A stretch of 22,237 bases of DNA from Phycisphaeraceae bacterium (GTDB lineage: Bacteria; Planctomycetota; Phycisphaerae; Phycisphaerales; Phycisphaeraceae), in NCBI GenBank assembly GCA_028281215.1, contig JANQKH010000397.1:1-22237 (forward strand), in the 5' to 3' direction. Positions 1-5,896 of this stretch are shown here, one piece after another (the stretch's first letter is position 1; the number at the start of each line of letters is the position of its first letter). The notes under the pieces are model-generated. The model was given only the letters and a program-made list of their open reading frames with translations. It had not been told where the DNA came from and did no database searches. Both the position numbers and the translations under genes were made by a program.

Positions 1-2
1 CT

Positions 3-158
3 GCAGCGATTGATCGTGAACAGCGCAAACAGGCGATGGATTCGCCGACGGTCAAGCAGATTATCGATATGTTCGATGCCCGCCTGATTAAGACCTACAC
101 TGTCCAATCAGAACAATCCGGCGACGTGGACCAGGGCGATGAAGACGCGTCGGAATGA
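3..158 (+). CDS. dnaX: DNA polymerase III gamma/tau subunit, C-terminal end (partial)
   Basis: Only the last 51 codons are in the window; the gene enters from the left and stops with TGA at 156-158. The visible tail contains SPTVKQIIDMFDARLIKTY, which resembles the short C-terminal motif of many bacterial tau proteins (a P-V/L-V-...-F-x-A/G-R-V/L pattern), and then an acidic end (QGDEDASE). DnaX is the clamp-loader ATPase subunit that links polymerase III cores in the cytoplasm. The strongest support is context: ybaB begins 28 bp downstream, and dnaX-ybaB(-recR) is a widely conserved operon. recR does not follow here. The assignment rests on a short tail plus synteny, so it is likely rather than certain. 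Confidence 0.72.
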   Translation, partial: AAIDREQRKQAMDSPTVKQIIDMFDARLIKTYTVQSEQSGDVDQGDEDASE

Positions 159-186
159 GATCGACAACCCCATTCGAAGCATCACC

Positions 187-579
187 ATGTTCGACAAACT
201 CAAAGGCATTGCGTCGCTGATGGGCAACGCCGGTCAGCTCAAGGAAAAGTTCGCTCAGATGCAGGACGAGCTCGGTCGTAAAACGGTCGAAGGCGAAGCC
301 GGCGCCGGTGCGGTGCGTGTAACGGTCAATGGGCGTTTTGAAGTGATGCGCGTGCAACTCGACCAATCGATGTTGCAAACCCTGATCGGCCCCGGCGATG
401 AAAACAACGCTTCCGCCGAGGAACAACAAATCAGGGCGGCCGACGACCTGCACATGATCGAAGACCTCATCGCAGCCGCCACCAACGCCGCGATGTTCAA
501 AGCCCGCGACCTGATCAAAGAAGAAATGCGCGAAGTTACCGGCGGTCTGGATATCCCCGGTTTGGATGGCATGATGTGA
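187..579 (+). CDS. ybaB: YbaB/EbfC family nucleoid-associated protein
   Basis: This 130-residue protein belongs to the YbaB/EbfC family of small dimeric DNA-binding proteins that coat the nucleoid. Family features are an N-terminal amphipathic helix (MFDKLKGIASLMGNAGQLKEKF), the strand-rich core VEGEAGAGAVRVTVNGRFEVMRVQLD at about 34-59, and a C-terminal helix ending in a GGLDIPGLDGMM tail. The family is usually about 100-110 residues; the excess is an acidic, polar insertion at about 68-86 (GPGDENNASAEEQQIRAADD) between the core and the helix MIEDLIAAATNAA. An in-frame ATG at 139 would add 16 residues, but it overlaps dnaX and gives an atypical N-terminus, so 187 is preferred. Shine-Dalgarno pairing is poor. 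It probably forms an operon with dnaX. Confidence 0.9.
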   Translation: MFDKLKGIASLMGNAGQLKEKFAQMQDELGRKTVEGEAGAGAVRVTVNGRFEVMRVQLDQSMLQTLIGPGDENNASAEEQQIRAADDLHMIEDLIAAATNAAMFKARDLIKEEMREVTGGLDIPGLDGMM

Positions 580-628
580 AGCGTGGATTTGGAGAGAACT
601 GATTCTTCTAAGGAAGGCAGGAAATTTG

Positions 629-693
629 GATTTGGTGATTGGGTGATTGAACACGACACGCGACGGCAGATTCAATCGCCAAATCACCAGATC
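629..693. repeat. Inverted repeat built from GTGATTTGG-type units
   Basis: Arms 629-650 and 672-693 (22 nt each, 21-nt loop) match at 19 of 22 positions. In RNA, two of the three differences become G-U pairs. Related units (CACCAAATCC) continue to about 710. The same unit occurs at 5332-5348. It lies 49 bp after the ybaB stop, so it could fold in the 3' end of the ybaB mRNA, but no T-run follows and it is not a classic terminator. Confidence 0.75.
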
Positions 694-723
694 ACTCCTT
701 CACCAAATCCATCCCGCCGCCGT

Positions 724-761
724 GCCCTCTGTGTTCTCCGTGAAAAAAGAGATTTTGATTG
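724..761. repeat. Partial copy of the CTCTGTG-type intergenic repeat (right end only)
   Basis: Two units (CTCTGTG, CTCCGTG) are followed by an A-rich tail and AGATTTTG. This matches the right ends of the longer elements at 4320-4562 and 7163-7378. No left arm (CACAGAG/CACGGAG) is seen upstream, so this is a truncated or solo arm. It sits between the 629-693 inverted repeat and the next gene. Confidence 0.65.
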
Positions 762-798
762 GATGACCAACCTGCCCTGTGGTTGACGCCTCACGACC

Positions 799-1806
799 AT
801 GACGACTTTGTTCACCGATGAAGCTGCGTTTGAAGCGGCGGCGAAGTATTTTCGGCTGCCGGTGTTGTCCGTGCGGCCGTGGTCGTTCGGCAACACGGAA
901 ATCGCCCCGCCGCCGGACCACAAGCGGGCGATTGTGTCACTTCGGGAATCGCGGTTGCAGACCGAATCGATGGCCGCCGAGGCGAGCGCCGCAGTACGGC
1001 ATTACCTCGACGCTGACGCCAAACTGCTCAACGCCACCCGCGCCGAAGCGCTGTTCCAAGCCGGCTTCTATGTCGGACCCGGCACGTTTGATCTGCCCGC
1101 TGCGGGACAGAACGGCGTCGATCAACTTCGCCACGAACAACAACGCGTCCGCCAGGATGCCCTGCGTTTCCTCGATCGCTACGAAGACATGATCCGTATT
1201 CGCATGGGCACTACCATTCGCCTGTTGCGCCTGCGGCACATCATCGAATCGGTTTCTACGGGTGGGCCAAAAGACCCGACCGGACCGGCCGGCGTGTTCC
1301 GATTCGTGGCGCGGTTGTACGCCTGCCTTCATGACATGGATCAAACGCGCAGCCATTTCGATGCGCTGCGCAATGCGTTCGTATCGGCATTTATCTTGCT
1401 CTACAACCTCAACACCCAACCGAACAACCAGCAACTGATCAAACAGATTCTTCCGCGCGTGACTGCCATGCATGATGAGTTGGTGCTCATCCGTACCAAG
1501 CACGAATCAACACTTGCGCCGTTTGACGATCAAACCGATGCGAATCAACGCGATCGAAAAAAGAAGAATGGGCAACAGCCTTCATCACCCAAGTCACCAA
1601 CGCTTGCCGACGTACTTCTGCCGGACATTGCGCCGGTGACGCAGGTGGATCAATTGATTCAGCACGCCGAACAATGGCTCAACGGTTTTGCACATCTGCA
1701 CCATCGCGTCATCGCCCACCTCGCGGCGATCAGCGCGAAAGTGGAAGTGACCGTGGGCTTGCCGCCGCTGCCGCCCGTAGCGCAGTTGGCCGCAACGCAT
1801 GATTGA
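799..1806 (+). CDS. Hypothetical protein, helical, cytoplasmic
   Basis: I do not recognise this 335-residue protein. It has no signal peptide or transmembrane segment. It looks mainly alpha-helical, with long stretches such as RHEQQRVRQDALRFLDRYED (about 111-130) and RIRMGTTIRLLRLRHIIESV (about 133-152). Residues about 249-267 form a charged, low-complexity linker (DRKKKNGQQPSSPKSPT) before a helical end with a PPLPP motif. The frame is uninterrupted and its composition fits a real gene better than the overlapping reverse frame. The DNA for the linker (about 1579-1602) resembles the TCACCAAATCACC-type intergenic repeats, so a repeat may have entered the gene. Start at 799 is the first ATG after the upstream repeat; there is no clear ribosome binding site. 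It occupies the slot where recR often follows ybaB but shows no zinc finger or Toprim motif. Confidence 0.65.
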   Translation: MTTLFTDEAAFEAAAKYFRLPVLSVRPWSFGNTEIAPPPDHKRAIVSLRESRLQTESMAAEASAAVRHYLDADAKLLNATRAEALFQAGFYVGPGTFDLPAAGQNGVDQLRHEQQRVRQDALRFLDRYEDMIRIRMGTTIRLLRLRHIIESVSTGGPKDPTGPAGVFRFVARLYACLHDMDQTRSHFDALRNAFVSAFILLYNLNTQPNNQQLIKQILPRVTAMHDELVLIRTKHESTLAPFDDQTDANQRDRKKKNGQQPSSPKSPTLADVLLPDIAPVTQVDQLIQHAEQWLNGFAHLHHRVIAHLAAISAKVEVTVGLPPLPPVAQLAATHD

Positions 1807-1907
1807 TATTGAACGGACGCGGCCTTCATGGTGTCATCCCCGGCTCCGTGGGAATGCAAAGACATGGTTGATTCCCCCCCTCGCTCATGTCTCATCGCTT
1901 TCAAATC

Positions 1908-1936
1908 TTGACGTGAACACCCATTTCTGATATCAA
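1908..1936 (+). promoter_or_regulatory. Sigma70-type promoter of guaB, apparently leaderless
   Basis: TTGACG at 1908-1913, a 17-bp spacer and TATCAA at 1931-1936 match the -35/-10 consensus at 5/6 and 4/6 positions. Only six bases (TGTTCC) separate the -10 box from the guaB ATG at 1943, so transcription would start at or next to the A of ATG, giving a leaderless mRNA. There is no Shine-Dalgarno sequence in that gap. Confidence 0.55.
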
Positions 1937-1942
1937 TGTTCC

Positions 1943-3529
1943 ATGGAAGCGAACGTTAAACACCCCCCTCCACCCACGCGGCCGTCCGTGGCCGACGCCA
2001 TCCCCAACTCCGCCCCTGTTTCCCCGGATCAGTTGGAAGAGCCGGTTCGTGTGAATCCTGCTGACAAGATTGTCGCCGAGGGCATTACCTTTGACGATGT
2101 ATTGTTGATCCCCGCGCGCAGCGACTTTGTTCCCGCTGACGCAGACGTCTCCACGCAACTGACGCGCAATATTCGATTAAACATTCCCCTGTTGTCCGCC
2201 CCGATGGACACGGTGACCGAAGCGAAACTGGCAATCAGCCTCGCGGCGGCGGGCGGCCTTGGTTTCATCCACAAAAACCTTTCCGTTGAGGAGCAGGTTC
2301 GTGAGGTTGTCAAAGTCAAGCGGTCCGCCAACGGCGTGATTACTGATCCTGTCACACTCACGCCCGACGCACCGGTCAAGGCCGCGCGGCAGTTGATGCG
2401 CGAACACAACGTGTCCGGCGTGCCGATCGTCGACCCCGCCGGCAAAGTCGTCGGCATCCTTACCCGCCGCGACATGCGATTCCTGCCGGACGATGCCCAG
2501 CCGATTCACGAAGTGATGACCAAAGACCGGCTGGTCACCGCGCCGCCGAGCACAACGCTCGAACAGGCGGCCGACATTCTCTACAAAGCCAAGGTCGAAA
2601 AACTATTGCTCGTGGATGACGCCGGCAAACTCACCGGCCTGATCACCATGCGGGACATTGACAAATTTGAGCAGTTCCCTAACGCCTGCCGCGATGATCG
2701 CGGTCGGCTCCGGGTCGGCGCCGCCGTCGGTGTCAAACAATTCGACCGTATCGAATCGCTGATCAAGGCCGAGGTCGATGTCATCGTCGTTGACACCGCG
2801 CACGGCCACAGTGAAAACGTCATGGCCACCGTCCGTGAAGTAAAACGCAACTATGACATCGATGTCATCGCAGGCAACATCGCCACCGAATCGGGTGCGC
2901 GGGATTTGATCGACGCCGGCGTGGACGCAGTGAAAGTCGGCATCGGGCCGGGCTCGATCTGCACGACGCGCGTGGTGTCCGGCGTCGGCGTACCGCAGAT
3001 CTCGGCGATCATGAACGCCTGTCACGTCGCCGACCCGCAGTCCATTCCCGTCATCGCCGACGGCGGCGTGCGGCACTCCGGCGACATCACCAAAGCGATC
3101 GCCGCCGGTGCCTCGGTCGTCATGCTCGGCTCGCTGTTCGCCGGGCTCGACGAATCGCCGGGTGAGATGGTGATTCATCATGGCCGACGCTACAAGAGTT
3201 ATCGCGGCATGGGCAGCGAAGGCGCCATGATGAAAGGTTCAGCCGACCGTTACGCCCAAAGCGGCGTCGAAGACAAAAAGAAACTGGTGCCCGAAGGCGT
3301 CGAAGGCCGCGTGCCGTACCGCGGTTCGCTCGCCGACTTCGTGTACCAACTGGTCGGCGGCGTCCGCGCCGGCATGGGCTACTGCGGCACACCCACAATC
3401 GAAAAACTCCGCCGCGACGCTAGGTTCAACCGCATCAGCGGCGCCAGCCTCGCTGAATCGCATCCGCACGACATTCAAATCACGAAGGAAAGCCCGAACT
3501 ACACGGTGGAGTACCGGACGGAGGAATAG
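1943..3529 (+). CDS. guaB: Inosine-5'-monophosphate dehydrogenase
   Basis: GuaB oxidises IMP to XMP with NAD+, the committed step of GTP synthesis in the cytoplasm. The 528-residue protein has the family layout: barrel start GITFDDVLLIPARSDF at 47-62, substrate motif PLLSAPMDTVTE, two CBS domains at about 133-180 and 191-243 that normally bind adenine nucleotides for allosteric control, DTAHGHS, and the catalytic loop GPGSICTTR with the nucleophilic cysteine at residue 340. The IMP-binding IADGGVRHSGDI, MLGSLFAG and YRGMGSEGAM segments and a C-terminal GGVRAGMGYCG follow. It is about 40 residues longer than typical enzymes because of a proline-rich, probably disordered N-terminus (KHPPPPTRPSVADAIP...). 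ATG 1943 is chosen because it follows a well-placed promoter; the next candidate starts would cut into the conserved fold. Confidence 0.97.
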   Translation: MEANVKHPPPPTRPSVADAIPNSAPVSPDQLEEPVRVNPADKIVAEGITFDDVLLIPARSDFVPADADVSTQLTRNIRLNIPLLSAPMDTVTEAKLAISLAAAGGLGFIHKNLSVEEQVREVVKVKRSANGVITDPVTLTPDAPVKAARQLMREHNVSGVPIVDPAGKVVGILTRRDMRFLPDDAQPIHEVMTKDRLVTAPPSTTLEQAADILYKAKVEKLLLVDDAGKLTGLITMRDIDKFEQFPNACRDDRGRLRVGAAVGVKQFDRIESLIKAEVDVIVVDTAHGHSENVMATVREVKRNYDIDVIAGNIATESGARDLIDAGVDAVKVGIGPGSICTTRVVSGVGVPQISAIMNACHVADPQSIPVIADGGVRHSGDITKAIAAGASVVMLGSLFAGLDESPGEMVIHHGRRYKSYRGMGSEGAMMKGSADRYAQSGVEDKKKLVPEGVEGRVPYRGSLADFVYQLVGGVRAGMGYCGTPTIEKLRRDARFNRISGASLAESHPHDIQITKESPNYTVEYRTEE

Positions 3530-3536
3530 TAGGCTA

Positions 3537-3570
3537 ATGACCAATGACGAAGCACGAATGACCAATGATC
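3537..3570. repeat. Short direct repeat (ATGACCAATGA) with 21-bp period
   Basis: ATGACCAATGA occurs at 3537-3547 and again at 3558-3568, with ACGAAGCACGA between them. This is one of the short repeat types that flank genes in planctomycete-like genomes. It fills most of the 56-bp gap between guaB and the first methyltransferase and adjoins the heptamer repeat at 3599. Confidence 0.7.
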
Positions 3571-3585
3571 GGAACATGTTGATTC

Positions 3586-4317
3586 ATGGCTGAACAGCAA
3601 ATCCGAAATCCGAAATCCGAAATCCGAAATCCAACGGAATCCGACATTTGGGACAACGTTAAGCAGATCATCGGCGAACGGCGGATGACATTAGGGCATC
3701 ATTGGTCGTTCAATCTGCGCAATGACCCCAAGCGGTTTCCGTTTGTCCTGTCGCGGTACAAGTTTGCCGCGAAGATGGCATGCAAGGACGCCCGCGTGCT
3801 CGAACTCGGTTGCAGTGAAGGCATTGGTACGCCGATCCTGGCGGAGTTTGCCAGGCGGTACGTCGGCGTCGACATGGATGAGCAGGCGATCGAAGCGGCG
3901 CAACAAAACTTCGCGGCGCCAGTCTCCAGTGATCCGAACAAACGCTGTGAACGGCTGTTCATCGCCGACGATTTTCTCAACAAGACCTTCGGCGAGTTTG
4001 ATGTGGTCGTTTCACTCGACGTCGTCGAACATATTGTGCCCGAAATCGAATCGCAGTTCTTCGATACTGTGGCGGCGAACCTGACGAACGAAGGCGTGGC
4101 GGTCATCGGCACGCCGAACCAAACGTCGGACCAATACGCCAGCGAAATGAGCAAGGCGGGTCATGTGAATCTGTTCACCGCCGATCATCTGATGCAAGCG
4201 ATGCGACGTGTCTTTCACAACGTACTTCCCTTCGGCCTCAACGACGAACTCGTCCACACCGGCTTTGCACCGATGATGCATTACCTGGTGTTTGTGGGAT
4301 GTAACAAGAAGTACTAG
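3586..4317 (+). CDS. Class I SAM-dependent methyltransferase (tandem paralogue 1)
   Basis: This 243-residue protein has the SAM-binding glycine motif VLELGCSEGIGTP at 71-83, the acidic end of strand 2 in VGVDMDEQAIEAAQQNF, and motif DVVVSLDVVEHI at about 138-149, the pattern of type 11/12 small-molecule or glycan methyltransferases. The substrate is unknown. It is clearly paralogous to the next gene: both share YKFAAKM before the fold, GTPN-TS--YAS---AGHVNLF and VHTGF-PM-HYL near the C-terminus. ATG 3586 places the heptamer repeat inside the gene, where it encodes QIRNPKSEIRNP (residues 5-16). The next ATG (3685, residue 34) would remove WDNVK, which aligns with WDPVK in the paralogue, so the upstream start is favoured. 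No good ribosome binding site is visible. Confidence 0.85.
   Translation: MAEQQIRNPKSEIRNPTESDIWDNVKQIIGERRMTLGHHWSFNLRNDPKRFPFVLSRYKFAAKMACKDARVLELGCSEGIGTPILAEFARRYVGVDMDEQAIEAAQQNFAAPVSSDPNKRCERLFIADDFLNKTFGEFDVVVSLDVVEHIVPEIESQFFDTVAANLTNEGVAVIGTPNQTSDQYASEMSKAGHVNLFTADHLMQAMRRVFHNVLPFGLNDELVHTGFAPMMHYLVFVGCNKKY
3599..3633. repeat. Tandem heptamer repeat AAATCCG (about five units) inside the methyltransferase N-terminus
   Basis: Four perfect AAATCCG units (3599-3626) and a fifth differing in its last base (3627-3633). The unit is not a multiple of three, so gain or loss of one unit would shift the reading frame of the gene that starts at 3586. Confidence 0.9.
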
Positions 4318-4319
4318 CC

Positions 4320-4562
4320 ACAGATGAACACGGATTATTCAATGAAGCCGGGAAGCCTAGAGGAGGAAGAATTCACACAGAGGCCACGGAGATTGAGAGG
4401 TCACGGAGGAAGCTGGGACAAATTGATTTGATAAAGAAAATTGTCGCGTGCGCACTAACTGTTCTATCTTCTGTTTTTCGGCTCTCCGGATTTCATGTTT
4501 TCCTGTTTCCCCCTCTGTGCCCTCTGTGATCTCAGTGTGCTCTGTGAAAAGGGAAATTTGCC
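4320..4562. repeat. Intergenic repeat element with CACAGAG / CTCTGTG inverted arms (copy 1)
   Basis: The left part has AACACGGA, GGAAGCCTAGAGGAGGAAG, then CACAGAGGCCACGGAG and TCACGGAGGAAG at about 4375-4411. The right part (about 4508-4546) has CTCTGTG units spaced 9-10 bp apart and then an A-rich tail, GAAAAGGGAAATTTG. The arms are inverted relative to each other (CACAGAG versus CTCTGTG). The same order, including a middle TCGCRTGCGCA segment and TTGTTTTCCTGT-like stretch, is seen at 7163-7378. The element fills almost the whole gap between the two methyltransferase genes and carries no gene of its own. Confidence 0.8.
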
Positions 4563-4595
4563 AGGCGACTTATTATTAAAAAAACAACCGCAAAC

Positions 4596-5294
4596 ATGAC
4601 TGACAACAAACAATCCCGCTGGGATCCCGTCAAGGATCTGATGGCCGGCGCCGCGCCCGTGCAGCTTGGGCCGATGCACAGTTATCACATGGCCAACACG
4701 CCTCGTCGGTTGCTGTACACGTTCAGCTACTACAAGTTCGCCGCAAAGATGATCGGCCAACAGGACGGCGACGGACCCAAACGCGTGCTCGACATCGGGT
4801 GCGGCGAAGGCATCGGCACGTGGACGCTCGCCAAGGAGTGCGGCTTCGCCAAAGGTGTCGACTTCGATGAAGACCTGATCGCCGTCGCCAAAGGGAATTG
4901 GGTCGAGCCTGATGAATCGAATGGCATCGAATTCAGTTGCGAGGACGCGCTGGCGATGGACGATGAGCCGTTCGATGCGGTGGTGAACTTCGATGTGATC
5001 GAACACATTCTACCGGAACACGAAACGGATTTTCTACAAGGTATGGCGAACAAACTGAAACAGTTCGGTTTGGCGATTATGGGTACGCCGAACATCACCT
5101 CGCAACCGTACGCGTCAGCCGTCACCAACGCCGGCCATGTCAACCTGTTCAGCGGCGAACGCCTCGAAGCCACGATGCAGAAATATTTCACCCAAGTGTT
5201 CATGTTCGGCGCGAATGATGAAGTCGTGCATACGGGCTTTCTGCCGATGGCGCACTATTTGATCGCGGTGGGCGTGAAACCGCGACGGGATTAA
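4596..5294 (+). CDS. Class I SAM-dependent methyltransferase (tandem paralogue 2)
   Basis: This 232-residue protein has motif I VLDIGCGEGIGTW at 64-76, the following acidic strand KGVDFDEDLIAVAKGNW, and FDAVVNFDVIEHILPEHE for motif II. It is a paralogue of the gene at 3586: both share WDxVK, YKFAAKM, GTPN-TS--YAS---AGHVNLF and NDE-VHTGF-PM-HYL. The conserved C-terminal histidines (GHVNLF, VHTGF, HYL) lie outside the usual SAM motifs and may shape the acceptor site. The acceptor is unknown; the pair may methylate two positions of one product or two related substrates. Start 4596 follows the repeat element by 33 bp and an AT-rich leader (TTATTATTAAAAAAA); there is no Shine-Dalgarno match. Confidence 0.87.
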   Translation: MTDNKQSRWDPVKDLMAGAAPVQLGPMHSYHMANTPRRLLYTFSYYKFAAKMIGQQDGDGPKRVLDIGCGEGIGTWTLAKECGFAKGVDFDEDLIAVAKGNWVEPDESNGIEFSCEDALAMDDEPFDAVVNFDVIEHILPEHETDFLQGMANKLKQFGLAIMGTPNITSQPYASAVTNAGHVNLFSGERLEATMQKYFTQVFMFGANDEVVHTGFLPMAHYLIAVGVKPRRD

Positions 5295-5331
5295 GAGGTT
5301 TGTAGAGAAGCCAAGAAGACAGGAAGTTTTC

Positions 5332-5348
5332 ATTTGGTGATTTGGCGA
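5332..5348. repeat. Short GTGATTTGG-type repeat
   Basis: ATTTGGTGATTTGGCGA matches the units forming the inverted repeat at 629-693. Just upstream, CCAAGAAGACAGGAAG (about 5311-5326) resembles pieces of the 4320 and 7163 elements. The rest of this 110-bp spacer shows nothing clear. Confidence 0.6.
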
Positions 5349-5404
5349 GTGTTCCATCCGGATTTGACCTGGATACCGGTGATCAATCACACTAACCACC
5401 CACC

Positions 5405-5794
5405 ATGCCTCAGTTTGAAATCACCATCTCGAAAGCGTTCGCCGCGGCGCATGCGATTTATCTTTACGATGGCGAACTGGAACCACTGCACGGACACAAT
5501 TGGCCGGTGGAAGTCACCGTGGCGGCGGAGAAGTTGGACAAAATCGGCGTCGTGATGGACTTTCACGTATTAGAAAAATTGGTCGACGACTTGATCGGGC
5601 AACTGCACAACCGCAACGTCAACGACGTACCGCCCTTCGCGGGCGAAGCCGACAAACCGGCAATCAACACCACGGCTGAACGCATTGCCGAGTGGATCGG
5701 CCAGGAGGTGGCGAAGGGATTGCCAGAACACACCCGGCTGGTCAGCGTCCGCCTGGGCGAAGCACCAGGATGCACGGCGACGTTTCGGCCTTGA
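5405..5794 (+). CDS. 6-pyruvoyltetrahydropterin / 6-carboxytetrahydropterin synthase family protein (QueD/PTPS-like, no canonical Cys)
   Basis: This 129-residue protein has the PTPS/QueD T-fold pattern. The zinc-binding histidines are H16 (KAFAAAHAI) and H29, H31 (LHGHNW). VVMDFHVLEKLVDDL, NTTAERIAEWI and the C-terminal VRLGEAP segment with the substrate-binding glutamate are present. In true QueD and PTPS the catalytic cysteine sits four residues before the HGH pair (CxxxHGH). Here the stretch is YDGELEPLHGH, with leucine at that position and glutamates at 24 and 26. This resembles the PTPS-III type, in which the cysteine is replaced and the enzyme can make 6-hydroxymethyldihydropterin for folate in place of FolB. 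The role is therefore queuosine, folate or another pterin; I avoid naming it queD. The length is normal. The ATG lacks a ribosome binding site. Confidence 0.88.
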   Translation: MPQFEITISKAFAAAHAIYLYDGELEPLHGHNWPVEVTVAAEKLDKIGVVMDFHVLEKLVDDLIGQLHNRNVNDVPPFAGEADKPAINTTAERIAEWIGQEVAKGLPEHTRLVSVRLGEAPGCTATFRP

Positions 5795-5896
5795 GCAGGC
5801 GATGGTTTGCCGTAGCATCGGAAGACAGGTGAACAAAACGACAGCCGCTGCGATTAACATATTCAAACTTCCAACCCCCACCCCATCGAGCAAGGC

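Noticed and set aside
583..786. Small forward open frame just after ybaB
   Set aside because: It runs through the inverted repeat and the CTCTGTG repeat; the peptide (IQSPNHQITPSPN) is simply translated repeat DNA.
3599..3633. CRISPR-like array
   Set aside because: The units are 7 bp with no spacers and no cas genes nearby; this is a simple tandem repeat.
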